Assembly: GCA_035295745.1 (NCBI GenBank)
Contig: DATGIL010000047.1
Span: 89,092-153,091 of the forward strand
Direction of reading: 5' to 3'
Origin: JAIQFL01 sp035295745
GTDB lineage: Bacteria > Acidobacteriota > Terriglobia > Bryobacterales > Bryobacteraceae
Length of the DNA: 64,000 nt
Below the pieces are notes generated by a model, which ran no database searches, had not been told where the DNA came from, and was given only the letters and a program-made list of their open reading frames with translations. The position numbers were made by a program, and so were the translations under genes. Positions 35,945 to 45,416 of the stretch are shown in pieces (position 1 is the stretch's first letter; each line of letters begins with the position of its first letter).

Positions 35945-37042
35945 GTGCAGCGCCGTCACTTCCTCCGATCTGCAGGCGTTTTGTCCGCCGCATTCGCAGT
36001 ACACAAGAGTAAACCGCTATTCGCTGAACAGGCCGCTTCCCGTTGGCGCCAGTTCGAAGTACAGACCCGTGTCGAGGTCCTGAAGCCCTCCGGCGAGACT
36101 CGCGTGTGGCTGCCCGCCGCCTTAATTGGGGAGACGCCATTCCAGAGGACGATCACGAACGAGTTCCATGCCGAGGGTGGCAAGGCTTCGCTCGTTTCCC
36201 ACCGCGAAGATGCCCTCGGCATCGTGAGCGCGGAGTTTCCCGCGGGCGTGAAGCCGGCGCTCACGCTGACTAGCCGAGTAGCGACGCGCGACTTTTCCGT
36301 CGATCTTTCCGTGGGCGGCAAGACGCCGCGATCCGATCGCGAGGAGCTGGAGCATTTCCTCCGGCCAACCAGGTTGTTACCGACCGATGGCATCGTCAAA
36401 GACGCGGCGATGGAGATTACCCACGGCACGAGAAGCGACCTGGAGAAGGCTCACGCGATCTACGAGTGGATTGTCGACAACACCTTTCGCAATCCCAAAA
36501 CGCGCGGCTGCGGCATTGGGGACATCAAGTTCATGCTGGAATCCAAAGACCTGGGCGGCAAGTGTGCCGACCTGAATGCGCTCTATGTCGGTCTTGCCCG
36601 CGCCGCCGGCTTGCCCGCGCGCGATGTCTACGGTATCCGCGTAGCCAGGTCGGAGTTGGGGTACAAGAGCCTTGGCACGTCGTCGGACAACATCACCAAA
36701 GCGCAGCACTGCCGTGCTCAGGTGTATCTGGGTGACTACGGGTGGGTGCCGGTGGATCCTGCGGACGTTCGCAAAGTAGTGTTGGAAGAGCCGCCAGGGA
36801 ATCGCGCGATCGAGGATGAGATGGTGCGCAAAGCCCGTGCGCGGCTGTTCGGCTCGTGGGAGATGAACTGGATGGCCTACAATTTTGCGCACGATGTGGC
36901 ACTGCCCGGGTCGGCAGGCAAGCCCACGGGCTTTTTGATGTATCCGCAGGCGGAGACCGGCGGCGTGCGAATAGATTCCCTCGATCCCGACAACTTCAAG
37001 TACGAGATCACGTCTCGCGAGATTTCGGCTACGAACGGTTAA
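35945..37042 (+). CDS. Tat-exported transglutaminase-like protein
   Basis: The 365-aa protein starts with a twin-arginine signal (VQRRHFLRSAGVLSAAFA) from a GTG codon. The mature part has a beta-rich domain and then a transglutaminase-like core: Cys in GGKCADLNALYVGLARAAG, His in KAQHCRAQVYL and Asp in WVPVDPADVRK. This is the papain-like triad seen in many bacterial transglut_core proteins, which often act as proteases or cell-wall enzymes. The frame reads back to 35900, but that start would place extra residues ahead of the Tat motif. The role is inferred. Confidence 0.88.
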   Translation: MQRRHFLRSAGVLSAAFAVHKSKPLFAEQAASRWRQFEVQTRVEVLKPSGETRVWLPAALIGETPFQRTITNEFHAEGGKASLVSHREDALGIVSAEFPAGVKPALTLTSRVATRDFSVDLSVGGKTPRSDREELEHFLRPTRLLPTDGIVKDAAMEITHGTRSDLEKAHAIYEWIVDNTFRNPKTRGCGIGDIKFMLESKDLGGKCADLNALYVGLARAAGLPARDVYGIRVARSELGYKSLGTSSDNITKAQHCRAQVYLGDYGWVPVDPADVRKVVLEEPPGNRAIEDEMVRKARARLFGSWEMNWMAYNFAHDVALPGSAGKPTGFLMYPQAETGGVRIDSLDPDNFKYEITSREISATNG

Positions 37043-37052
37043 ACGCGATTCC

Positions 37053-37385
37053 TCACACCCGCGAAGCTCGGGACCGAAGGATCCGCCGTCCGAGCCAGAT
37101 CAGGCCGGCCGCGGACAGGAGATCAATCAAAAGGATCTCCAGATACGAGGGCTCAGGCATCGGAACCGGAATGACCGCGGGAATGGCGACCGCAGAGGCG
37201 GTTACCAGTTCCTGAGCGAGGAGCGCCGAGGGAACGCCTTCGGCCTTGTCGCCGTAAGGACGCGTGTAGATGCCTCCTATGGCGGCGTCCGCACTCTTTG
37301 AGGGAGCGTCGGCCAGCGCTACCGTCGCCGCAATGAACAGCGAAAGAATGGCGCACGAAGCGAGCCGTAACACTTGTTTAGCCAT
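37053..37385 (-). CDS. Small exported protein with PEP-CTERM-like sorting tail
   Basis: The 110-aa protein has an N-terminal signal (LASCAILSLFIAATVALA) and a short mature region. The C-terminus MPEPSYLEILLIDLLSAAGL runs on to IWLGRRILRSR and has the PEP, hydrophobic helix, Arg cluster order of PEP-CTERM signals read by an exosortase. No exosortase is in the window. The mature part is too short to assign. It lies convergent to the transglutaminase gene, 10 bp apart. Confidence 0.72.
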   Translation of the reverse strand: MAKQVLRLASCAILSLFIAATVALADAPSKSADAAIGGIYTRPYGDKAEGVPSALLAQELVTASAVAIPAVIPVPMPEPSYLEILLIDLLSAAGLIWLGRRILRSRASRV

Positions 37386-37518
37386 CGATTCTCCCTCCCC
37401 TTCAAAACCGGCGTCAAGACGAGCGGCACGCCACTTGCCATTCTCGAACTACTTAAGAATCAGTGACGGCTTTTTGGGGCAAAGAAAAGAGTTGTCGAAT
37501 AATCCATCACTTTTGGAC

Positions 37519-38397
37519 CTACTCGGGAAAAGGCCAGACACGCTCGATGGTCTTGCTCAACATCCAGTGCAGATCGTCGGCGTTCAGGAACTTCATCTCG
37601 TCTCGAACCACCTTGAGCGCCTTTTCGTAGGTGGAGACGGCTTCGATGATCGGCCAGTCCGTGGCCCACATCAGACGTTGCGGACCAAAAGACTGGTGCA
37701 GGCGCTTGACGAGTTCCTGCGCGTCGAGCCACGGGTATGGCTGTTTGGATAGCGACCAGGTGTGTGAGATCTTGACGAACACGTTGGGGTAGCGCTTGAG
37801 CGCGATCAACTTCTCCAACTCATCCAGCCGGTCCACGGGACAATCGGCCATGTGATCGATCACCACCGTCAGATCTGGCAACTTCTCGAGCAATGTGCCG
37901 ACCTCGGGCATGCGCCCGATCGGCGCAAGCACGGTCATGGGGACTTTCAGATCGTTGCAGCGCTTCCACAGAGGCGGCATCAACGGGCCGCGAAACCAGT
38001 CGCCGCTTGCATTGCCCGCGGGGCTCAGGCGCACCCCCCGGAATCCCTCCTCGGTGTGCGTCGAAAGGTGATCGGGCGCCGCCGGGTCGAGCGGATCCAC
38101 GCGGCACACCCCTTGGAACGTCTTCGGGTACCGCTTCAAAACATCCTTCAGGTAGCTGTTGTCGTAGCGATAGTGAATCACCTGGATGATCACCGTCTTC
38201 GACACGCCATTTGCCTTCATCAACTCCAGGAGCGTGTCGGGCGTGGCATCGCGCTCGGGAGGATGAGCGCCTTCTGCGAAGGGATATTTCGGATCGTGCT
38301 TCCACACGTGTACATGGGGGTCGAGTATGCGGTAGTCCAACATGAAGGGGCTCATCGCGGCCGCGGCCAGCAGCGACCTGCGGGTGATTTCAGACAT
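37519..38397 (-). CDS. Amidohydrolase-2 family TIM-barrel hydrolase
   Basis: The 292-aa protein has a short N-terminal stretch with a possible Tat-like signal (SEITRRSLLAAAAMSPFML) and then LDPHVHVWKHDP, the metal-binding HxH of the amidohydrolase-2 family. Later VVIDHMAD and LMWATDWP provide the His and the terminal Asp. These enzymes hydrolyse lactones or decarboxylate ring acids, such as fucono-lactonase. It overlaps the end of the upstream sugar-isomerase-like gene by 8 nt and is probably its functional partner. Confidence 0.86.
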   Translation of the reverse strand: MSEITRRSLLAAAAMSPFMLDYRILDPHVHVWKHDPKYPFAEGAHPPERDATPDTLLELMKANGVSKTVIIQVIHYRYDNSYLKDVLKRYPKTFQGVCRVDPLDPAAPDHLSTHTEEGFRGVRLSPAGNASGDWFRGPLMPPLWKRCNDLKVPMTVLAPIGRMPEVGTLLEKLPDLTVVIDHMADCPVDRLDELEKLIALKRYPNVFVKISHTWSLSKQPYPWLDAQELVKRLHQSFGPQRLMWATDWPIIEAVSTYEKALKVVRDEMKFLNADDLHWMLSKTIERVWPFPE

Positions 38398-39289
38398 AGA
38401 TCGACTCTAGCTTGTTGACCACGTAAGCGCCGCATCGCTCATAGCTGGCACGCGGGCCGTTGCGCGCGATGTCGAGATCTACAATCAGCCAGCCTTTGAA
38501 TCCGATGGATTTGAGCACGCGGTGGCATGCCGGGAAGTCGATGTCACCGTCGCCGAGATCGAAGATGCTTTTGATGTCGAAGGAGTCTGGCTTGGTGTCA
38601 GGAAGGCGCTTGGCGTCCTTGTAGTCGGCAAGCATCAAGCGGGCCTTGAACTTCTCGAGGGTCTTCGCCACGTCAAAGCCGGCGAGGTGCAGGTGGGCAG
38701 TGTCGGGAGAGAAGTAGAACAGCTTCGGATCGGTGAGCGACATGCAGCGATCCAACTCGTCCGGATTCTGGACCATCTCGCCCATGTGGTTGTGCAGGCC
38801 GGCGTAGAATCCCATTTCGCGCGCCGCCGCTCCGATGGCATTGAAGCTCTCGCACATCGCCTCAAATGCGCCCGGCGCGCCACCGTTACGGCGATTCGGG
38901 GGAAAGACCACCAGGTGGTTGGCTCCGAACTCCTTCAGGAAGGTCATGGCAGTCTTCGCGCTGGCCACGACGTCGGAGCGCTTGGTCGGATCCTGCGTCG
39001 CCCCGTTGAAGGAAATGGTGACGATGGAGCAGCCGCGCTTGCTGGCTTCCTTCTGCATCTGGGCGGCAGTGATGTCGTACTTCTGCAGAATTTGCGGAAA
39101 TTGTGTGAGGCGCAGCCCGATGAAGCCGGTATCCTTCATCACGTCTAGGATATCGGTGAAAGGCACAGGTGGAAAGGAATTCCAGAGGTTCGAACCGAGC
39201 CCCCACTTTACGTTCTGGTTCGCAGGCAGGCGACCGGCTGCACGCGTGAGTGTGGCGGTCATCAGGGCCAAGACCTGGCGTCGAGTCAT
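38390..39289 (-). CDS. Sugar phosphate isomerase/epimerase-like TIM-barrel protein
   Basis: The 299-aa protein has an N-terminal signal (MTRRQVLALMTATLTRAAG), suggesting export by Tat. It belongs to the xylose-isomerase-like TIM-barrel group (AP_endonuc_2): LGSNLWNSFPPVPFTDILDV opens the barrel, LHNHMGEMVQ gives metal ligands and SPDTAHLHLAGFDV is the typical Asp/His strand. The frame reads back to 39451 but ATG 39289 precedes the signal. It is paired with the amidohydrolase; together they may handle a sugar or sugar lactone. Confidence 0.84.
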   Translation of the reverse strand: MTRRQVLALMTATLTRAAGRLPANQNVKWGLGSNLWNSFPPVPFTDILDVMKDTGFIGLRLTQFPQILQKYDITAAQMQKEASKRGCSIVTISFNGATQDPTKRSDVVASAKTAMTFLKEFGANHLVVFPPNRRNGGAPGAFEAMCESFNAIGAAAREMGFYAGLHNHMGEMVQNPDELDRCMSLTDPKLFYFSPDTAHLHLAGFDVAKTLEKFKARLMLADYKDAKRLPDTKPDSFDIKSIFDLGDGDIDFPACHRVLKSIGFKGWLIVDLDIARNGPRASYERCGAYVVNKLESIYV

Positions 39290-39719
39290 AGAAGTAGTCT
39301 TGTACTCCACGATCTTCGTGTCAAGTCGCGCCTGGGTGCAATATCCGCGGCACTCGCCGGTCCCACGCGACGCGCCATGTTGTCGCGTCTCATGCCCGCC
39401 GAGGCGTCGGTCACGGAATAGCCATGTGTTCCCAATGAGCCAGCCGGCCATCTCCGGTCGAGAGAGGCAGCCGCCGATGGGTCATAACGCGACGCCGACC
39501 ATTCCTATGCCGAGCGACCGCGAGGTTGCATTCGAACATTGAGTATCCTGGCGAATCGCAGGCCACTGCGGTGCTGACCGAGGAAAGAGGCCAGACGACG
39601 CTCAGTAATGTGCCCGCCGTGCGAGATTCGTGAAATCGGCTGCAAACCGGCATGGAACACGGCGCGGCCGAATGCCATGACAAGCTTGCCGAGGTGCTGG
39701 CGGTGGTGGTTCCGGCGCC
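39290..39719. other. Intergenic stretch without a credible gene
   Basis: About 430 bp between the sugar-isomerase-like gene and the last gene of the valS operon. Short frames on both strands have no family resemblance. No terminator hairpin or repeat stood out. Confidence 0.45.
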
Positions 39720-40376
39720 TCAACGCATGTAGAACAGGCTGAGGCGGGGCAGGCCGCTCTTTTCCAGCAGATGCCGTTCCAGATACTGCTTTTCGAGCAT
39801 GCTCAACTGGTCGGCGGACATTTTGCCGCGATAGGGGCGCAACTGGCGATCGAGTTCCTGGCGCGAGGTCAGCATCTCTTCGTCAGTCTGGCGGGTGCGG
39901 GCAGCGGCCACCATCTTCTCTTCGAGGACGGTGAGGCGCTGCTCCAGCGCTTCCAGATCGGCATAGTGCAGTTCCACCTCATCCGCCAGTTTGCGCAGCG
40001 ATCGTGCGATCTCTTCGTACACGGCCGGTAGAGCCTCCGCGTTGCCCACCAGGTACGTCCGCAAATCTTCGAGTGGAAAGGGCGGCGCCGCTTCCTTGCG
40101 GGCCTTCGGCTGAGCCGTTCCTGCCATGATCTGGGCCTCAGTCATTACCGCCTGTGCGCAGAACGCCAGCGAGTTCACCATCTGCGTTTTGATTCGCCGT
40201 GCGCGCCATTTTTCGAACGCGGCGTCGATGCCGCGCAACACAGCCTCCAGCGGAACCCCCGAGTTTTTCCACGATTCAATCAGCGCCCAGTCGAGCGGCG
40301 AGAGCAAAAACAGGCTGGTAGCGCGGGCCTTTTGGAAATGTTCTTCAATTTCTGTGTAGTAGTTGAAATAGTTCAC
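39720..40376 (-). CDS. Hypothetical helical protein, end of valS operon
   Basis: The 218-aa protein has no signal or membrane segment and is strongly helical. A coiled coil is likely at about 115-165 (RKLADEVELHYADLEALEQ). It starts with GTG at 40376, which overlaps the coaX stop (GTGA), so co-translation is likely. The pattern SPLDWALIESWKNSGVPLEAVLRGIDAAF resembles a small DNA-binding or replication-type motif, but no family is assigned. Confidence 0.75.
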   Translation of the reverse strand: MNYFNYYTEIEEHFQKARATSLFLLSPLDWALIESWKNSGVPLEAVLRGIDAAFEKWRARRIKTQMVNSLAFCAQAVMTEAQIMAGTAQPKARKEAAPPFPLEDLRTYLVGNAEALPAVYEEIARSLRKLADEVELHYADLEALEQRLTVLEEKMVAAARTRQTDEEMLTSRQELDRQLRPYRGKMSADQLSMLEKQYLERHLLEKSGLPRLSLFYMR

Positions 40377-41155
40377 TGCGGGGCCCTGGTGTGGCGGTTC
40401 CGTTCCCAGATCATCTCCAGACCTTCGAGCGTCAAGCTTTCATCCACGGTCCGCAGGTACCGTGACCCGCTCACAATCATGTGCGCCTGACCGCCGGTCG
40501 CGATCGTCTTCGTCTCGGGTCCCAGTTTCTGAATCACGCGCTCCAGAATACCGTCAATCATCCCGATCGTGCCAAAGTACAAGCCTGACTGGATGCTGGC
40601 CACGGTGTTCGTTCCCACGACATCCGCGGGCGGACGGAAATCCACCTTGGGAAGCCTCGCGGTCCTTTTGAACAGCGCGTCGATCGAAATGCCAATGCCC
40701 ATTGCGATCGCGCCCCCCAGGTACTCCGCCTCTTTCGAGATCACATCGAAGTTGATGGTGGTTCCCATATCGACGATCACGCACGGTCCGCCGTACTTGT
40801 AGAAGCCGGCCACGCCGTTGACCAGCCGGTCGGCGCCCACCTCGTTGGGATTGTCGTAGCGGATCGCCAGTCCGATATCGGTTTGCGGTCCAACGAACAT
40901 AGCGTCAGTGTGAAAATACCGTTGCGCCATGAAGGCGAGGGTGCTATCGATAGGCGGCACAACACTGCAGATAATCATGCCGTCGACGGTCGCGATGTCG
41001 AGTCCGGCGGGCGAGAACAGGTTGTGCAGCAGGATGCCCCATTCATCGGCGGTCTGCTCGTGGACGGTGCGCAGCCGCCACTGAAAAACCAGCTTGCGGC
41101 CTTCAAATGCGCCGATTGTAATATTGCTGTTACCTGCATCAAGAGCCAGCAGCAC
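40373..41155 (-). CDS. coaX: Type III pantothenate kinase
   Basis: The 260-aa kinase makes 4'-phosphopantothenate, the first step of coenzyme A synthesis. The acetate-kinase-like fold is shown by LLALDAGNSNITIGAF (phosphate 1 motif), IVDMGTTINFDVIS (phosphate 2) and IQSGLYFG. It overlaps birA by 17 nt. A coaX-birA link is common because the two genes often lie together in bacteria. No group I CoaA is in the window. Confidence 0.96.
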   Translation of the reverse strand: MLLALDAGNSNITIGAFEGRKLVFQWRLRTVHEQTADEWGILLHNLFSPAGLDIATVDGMIICSVVPPIDSTLAFMAQRYFHTDAMFVGPQTDIGLAIRYDNPNEVGADRLVNGVAGFYKYGGPCVIVDMGTTINFDVISKEAEYLGGAIAMGIGISIDALFKRTARLPKVDFRPPADVVGTNTVASIQSGLYFGTIGMIDGILERVIQKLGPETKTIATGGQAHMIVSGSRYLRTVDESLTLEGLEMIWERNRHTRAPQ

Positions 41156-41858
41156 GTACGCCTCCCGCGAGAATCAGGGTATCCGTACCATCATCCTTAC
41201 GCACAATCAGGAACCCCGAGGAGTCCAGGCCGGAGGTGGTTCCCGAAATCACGCCGCCCGGCTGGTTCACCGTCACGCGCCGTCCCACCGCATAACTAGA
41301 CGCGTGGGTGAAGAGCCGCAGTACCGCGTCCTGATCCTCGGCAGCAAAGGTCTCGATCGCATGAATAAGGGCGATGACCAAGCCGGTCGGTTCGGGTTCT
41401 CTGGCGGTATGAAGTTTGATCGAGGTCGCTTCGGACGCGAGTTCTTCCGGAAACGCCGTGTGGGTGAGATTGATCCCGATGCCCGCGATCGCTTTGCCAT
41501 CCACCAGTTGCACCAGAATTCCCGCCAGCTTTTTGCCTCCCAGCATCACGTCGTTGGGCCAGCGCAGATCGCACGCAATGCCCGCAACATCCTGCAAGGC
41601 GCTCTGCACGGCGAGACCGAGAGCCAGAGTCAGCACGGGCGCAGGTTCCAGAACAATCGAAAAGTAGAGGCCCGCGCCTGCCTCCGAATGCCACGAGTGC
41701 CCATGGCGGCCTTGTCCGGCAGTCTGCTCGCCGGCCACGACCACGGCGCCTGGAGGACAGCGGGCAGCGGTCGTCATGGTGGAGTCGACGGTTGGATAAT
41801 ACTCGATCGGGCGGCCTGGAAACTCCGCTCGGATGCGCACTACGTCTACCGGACTCAT
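41139..41858 (-). CDS. birA: Biotin-[acetyl-CoA-carboxylase] ligase
   Basis: The 239-aa ligase attaches biotin to its carrier protein. The catalytic domain has STMTTA, VVAGEQTAGQGRHGHSWHSE (biotinyl-AMP loop) and LRWPNDVMLGGKKLAGIL. It lacks an N-terminal helix-turn-helix domain, so it is the non-regulatory (group I) type. It overlaps nadC (ATGA) and coaX, within the valS-nadC-birA-coaX unit. Confidence 0.95.
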   Translation of the reverse strand: MSPVDVVRIRAEFPGRPIEYYPTVDSTMTTAARCPPGAVVVAGEQTAGQGRHGHSWHSEAGAGLYFSIVLEPAPVLTLALGLAVQSALQDVAGIACDLRWPNDVMLGGKKLAGILVQLVDGKAIAGIGINLTHTAFPEELASEATSIKLHTAREPEPTGLVIALIHAIETFAAEDQDAVLRLFTHASSYAVGRRVTVNQPGGVISGTTSGLDSSGFLIVRKDDGTDTLILAGGVRAAGS

Positions 41859-42649
41859 GCAAGTTCCAGGCGAAAGCTGATGTCCATCGCTCGCGCGCTA
41901 TGAGTGATGGCGCCCGACGAAACAAAGTCGGCTCCGGTCTCCGCGTACGCTCGCACGTTTTCCAAATGGATGCGACCGGACAGTTCGACTTTGGCGCGGC
42001 CGGCAATTTCGCGGACCCACTCGGCCGCTTCGTCAGGCGTGAGGTTGTCCAGCAGAAGATGTGCGGCGCCGGCATCCAGCGCCTCGTGCAACTCTTCGCG
42101 CGTGCGGACTTCGATCTCCACCGGCAGCCCGCTGGGACGCGCGCGCTCGATCGCATTCCGCACGCCACCTGCCGCGGCAATGTGATTGTTCTTGATCAGA
42201 ATGGCATCGAAGAGCCCCTGGCGATGATTCGTGACGCCGCCCGCGCGCGCAGCCATCTTCTCGAGGCGGCGCAATCCCGGCGTCGTCTTGCGCGTGTCCA
42301 ATACCTGGCACTTGGTTCCCTGTACGGCGTCTGCGAAGCGCCGCGCCAACGTCGCCACACCACTCAGCCGTTGCAGAAAATTTAACACCACGCGCTCGCG
42401 CTCCAGCAGCGTGCGTGCGGGTCCCGAGACCTCGGCGATCATGTCACCCGCCGCGCATGCGTCGCCATCGCGCTTGTGTACAGTCACGTGCCTGTAAAAC
42501 TCAGGCAGCAACTCGAGTCCGGCGATGATCAGGGGCTCTCGTGCCAGAAAGCGTCCACTCGCTAACTGCGTCTCGGGCACACAAGCCGCGGACGTCACGT
42601 CGCCCGTACCGATGTCCTCCTCCAGGGCAAGGCGTACGATCTCGGTCAT
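41855..42649 (-). CDS. nadC: Nicotinate-nucleotide pyrophosphorylase (carboxylating)
   Basis: The 264-aa enzyme makes nicotinate mononucleotide from quinolinate in NAD synthesis. The family signs are EDIGTGDVTSAA, LNFLQRLSGVATLA, DTRKTTPGLR and the KNNH motif in ILIKNNHIAAAGG, with EIEVRT near the barrel end. nadA and nadB are not in the window. It overlaps valS by 4 nt and birA by 4 nt. Confidence 0.96.
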   Translation of the reverse strand: MTEIVRLALEEDIGTGDVTSAACVPETQLASGRFLAREPLIIAGLELLPEFYRHVTVHKRDGDACAAGDMIAEVSGPARTLLERERVVLNFLQRLSGVATLARRFADAVQGTKCQVLDTRKTTPGLRRLEKMAARAGGVTNHRQGLFDAILIKNNHIAAAGGVRNAIERARPSGLPVEIEVRTREELHEALDAGAAHLLLDNLTPDEAAEWVREIAGRAKVELSGRIHLENVRAYAETGADFVSSGAITHSARAMDISFRLELA

Positions 42650-45303
42650 TCAGGACTCCCGATCTTGCTCAACTGGGCTTCGTAATCGGCAAGCTTGGTG
42701 CGGATGGTTTCGATGACTTTGGGCGGCGCTTTCGCCAGGAACGCGTCGTCGGCCAACTGGCGCCGGGAATTCGCGATGTTCTTGCTGAGTTGCTCGCGCT
42801 CCTTTTCCAGGCGTTTGCGCTGCGTATCTTCCTGCGACTTGGGAACCTGGAGCACCAGGTCAAATTGCACGGTGGAACGCATCGCCGGGGCCTTCGGCGC
42901 GGTATCCCTCTGAAAATCCAACTTCACGTTGGCGAGTTTCTGGATGGCTGTGGCATGCCTGCGGGCCACCTCCAGGGCGGCGTTGCGGGAATACAACGTA
43001 CCTTCCAGTTCCTGTTTCGGGTCGAGTTTGGCCTCCGTCCGCAGCGTGCGGGCCATGGTCACGATCTCCTGCAGGATGCCGATCTCGTATTCGGCTTCGT
43101 GATCCGTCACATCCTGCCGGTATCTTGGATAAGGCGCCACCGCAATCGAAACGGGGCGAATCGCGCGATCGGTGGCGATGCGCTGCCAGAGTTCCTCGGT
43201 GAGGAACGGCATCGCGGGGTGGAGCAGGCGAAGGGCGGTTTCGAACGCCGCCAGCGTGTTGCGCCAACCGGCATTCAAGCCCGAGTTCTCCTCGAAGCGT
43301 TGCTTCTTGAGCTCGATATACCAATCGCAAAACTCGTGCCAGAAGAACTGCCACAAGACTTGCGCGGCTTCGTGATAGCGGTAGAGTTCAATCGCGCGAT
43401 TGGCCTGCTCAGCGCAACTGTTCAGACGGCTGAAGATCCAGCGGTCCTCAATCGGCACCTCGAGCGTCTGCGTGTCCGCTTCGGGCAGAAAATCTTCCAG
43501 GCTGTCGGGCACCCACGGCGAAACGCCTGACCATTCCATCTTCAGGGAGAGGAAGCGTGCGGCGTTCCAGATCTTGTTGGCGAAAGCGCGGGAACTCTCC
43601 ATGCGCTCTTCGCTGAGCACGATGTCGGTCCCCGGTGCAGCGCCTTGCAGCAGAGCCATGCGCACCGCGTCGGTGCCGTATTTCTCCGTGACCACCAGCG
43701 GGTCGACCACATTACCTCGGGTCTTCGACATCTTCTGCCGTTCCGCGTCGCGCACCAGGCCGTGAATGTAAACCTGTCGGAAGGGCACGTCGCCCATAAA
43801 CTCGAGGCCCAACATGACCATGCGCGCCACCCAGAAGAACAGGATGTCGAAACCCGTGATCAGCAGCGACGTGGGATAAAACGTGGCCAGATCTTCGGTT
43901 TGCGCGGGCCAGCCCAGGGTGGAAAAAGGCCAGAGGCCGGAGCTGAACCAGGTGTCGAGAACGTCGGGGTCTTGCACCAGGCGGCCCGATCCGCAACGCG
44001 AACAATTGGCCGGCGCCTCGCGCGCAACCAGAATCTCATGGCACTCCTCGCAGTGCCACGCGGGGATGCGGTGCCCCCACCAGAGCTGGCGCGAGATACA
44101 CCAGTCGCGGATGTTGTACATCCACTCGTAATATGTCTTAGCCCAATTTGACGGAATGAACTCGATGCGGCCACTTTCGACCACGGCGATGGCTTTTTCC
44201 GCGAGCGGCTTTGTCTTAACAAACCATTGTTTGGAGATGAGCGGCTCCACGGGCGTGGAGCAGCGGCTGCATTTTCCGAGGCTCAGCGGATAGTCCTCAA
44301 TCTTCGCCAGCAGACCGAGCGCTTCCAGATCCGCGACCACGCGCTTGCGGGCCTCAAAACGATCCAGTCCGGCATACGGACCGGCCGCTGCGGTCATCTT
44401 ACCGTCTTCGTCGATGACTTGAATCTTTGGAAGATTGTGGCGCCGCCCGGCTTCAAAATCGTTGAGATCGTGTGCGGGCGTGACCTTCACGACGCCGGTG
44501 CCGAACTTGGGGTCCGCCAGCGCGTCGAGGATGATCGGCACCTCGCGGTTCATCAGCGGGACCTGGGCGGTCTTTCCGTGGACGTCGCTATAGCGGGCAT
44601 CTTTGGGATTGATGGCAATCGCCGTATCGCCGAGCATAGTCTCGGGCCGCGTCGTAGCGACAGTGAGGAACCTGCCCGGCATGCCATTCACCGGATAGCG
44701 AATGTGCCAGAGGTGCCCCTGCACGTCGGCGTGGGCGACTTCCAGGTCGGATAAGGCGGTATGGCAGCCTGGGCACCAGTTGACCATGTACTCGCCGCGA
44801 TAGATCAGACCCTTTTCGAAGAGGCGGACAAAGACCTCGCGAACCGCATTGGAGAGTCCCGGGTCGAGAGTGAAACGTTCGCGGGTCCAATCGCAACTGG
44901 CGCCGAGTTGGACCATCTGTTTCTTAATCGTGTCGCCGTATTGTTTCTTAAATTCCCAGACGCGCTCTTCGAACTTTTCGCGGCCGAGATCGCGGCGATT
45001 GATACCCTCTTCCGCCAGTTTGCGCTCCACCACCATTTGCGTGGCAATACCGGCGTGATCCGTCCCTGGGAGCCAGAGTGTGTTGTCGCCGAGCATGCGG
45101 TGCCAGCGAATGGTCACATCGATTTCGGTGTGTTCGAGCATGTGTCCGATGTGCAGAGACCCGGTCACATTGGGCGGCGGAATGACGAGCGAGAATACAC
45201 GGTTTCCTCCGCGCGCGTAAGCGCGAAAGATGCCGGAATCGATCCACCACTGTGCCCAATGCGGCTCGAACCGCCGGGGCTCGTACACTTTTTCAATTGG
45301 CAT
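42646..45303 (-). CDS. valS: Valine-tRNA ligase
   Basis: The 885-aa class Ia synthetase has the HIGH motif in NVTGSLHIGHMLEH, the KMSKS-type motif in RQKMSKTRGNVVDP and the editing-domain start ATTRPETMLGD. The C-terminal coiled coil (RKRLEKEREQLSKNIANSRR) is the usual valS tail. ATG 45303 gives the normal MPIEKVYEP start; the longer frame reaches back through a non-coding area to 45501 and crosses the tRNA. A -10-like TAGTAT lies 7 nt before the ATG. It heads the five-gene operon. Confidence 0.97.
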   Translation of the reverse strand: MPIEKVYEPRRFEPHWAQWWIDSGIFRAYARGGNRVFSLVIPPPNVTGSLHIGHMLEHTEIDVTIRWHRMLGDNTLWLPGTDHAGIATQMVVERKLAEEGINRRDLGREKFEERVWEFKKQYGDTIKKQMVQLGASCDWTRERFTLDPGLSNAVREVFVRLFEKGLIYRGEYMVNWCPGCHTALSDLEVAHADVQGHLWHIRYPVNGMPGRFLTVATTRPETMLGDTAIAINPKDARYSDVHGKTAQVPLMNREVPIILDALADPKFGTGVVKVTPAHDLNDFEAGRRHNLPKIQVIDEDGKMTAAAGPYAGLDRFEARKRVVADLEALGLLAKIEDYPLSLGKCSRCSTPVEPLISKQWFVKTKPLAEKAIAVVESGRIEFIPSNWAKTYYEWMYNIRDWCISRQLWWGHRIPAWHCEECHEILVAREAPANCSRCGSGRLVQDPDVLDTWFSSGLWPFSTLGWPAQTEDLATFYPTSLLITGFDILFFWVARMVMLGLEFMGDVPFRQVYIHGLVRDAERQKMSKTRGNVVDPLVVTEKYGTDAVRMALLQGAAPGTDIVLSEERMESSRAFANKIWNAARFLSLKMEWSGVSPWVPDSLEDFLPEADTQTLEVPIEDRWIFSRLNSCAEQANRAIELYRYHEAAQVLWQFFWHEFCDWYIELKKQRFEENSGLNAGWRNTLAAFETALRLLHPAMPFLTEELWQRIATDRAIRPVSIAVAPYPRYRQDVTDHEAEYEIGILQEIVTMARTLRTEAKLDPKQELEGTLYSRNAALEVARRHATAIQKLANVKLDFQRDTAPKAPAMRSTVQFDLVLQVPKSQEDTQRKRLEKEREQLSKNIANSRRQLADDAFLAKAPPKVIETIRTKLADYEAQLSKIGSPE

Positions 45304-45416
45304 GGGGAAAATACTAATATAGCAAGGCATGCTTGAGGACGTGGAGAGCGTGAGTGTCGCGGTTTCGGCGGAGACTGTCGGGGGTTTGATACAATAAGGA
45401 TCGCGCCAGCGAATGC

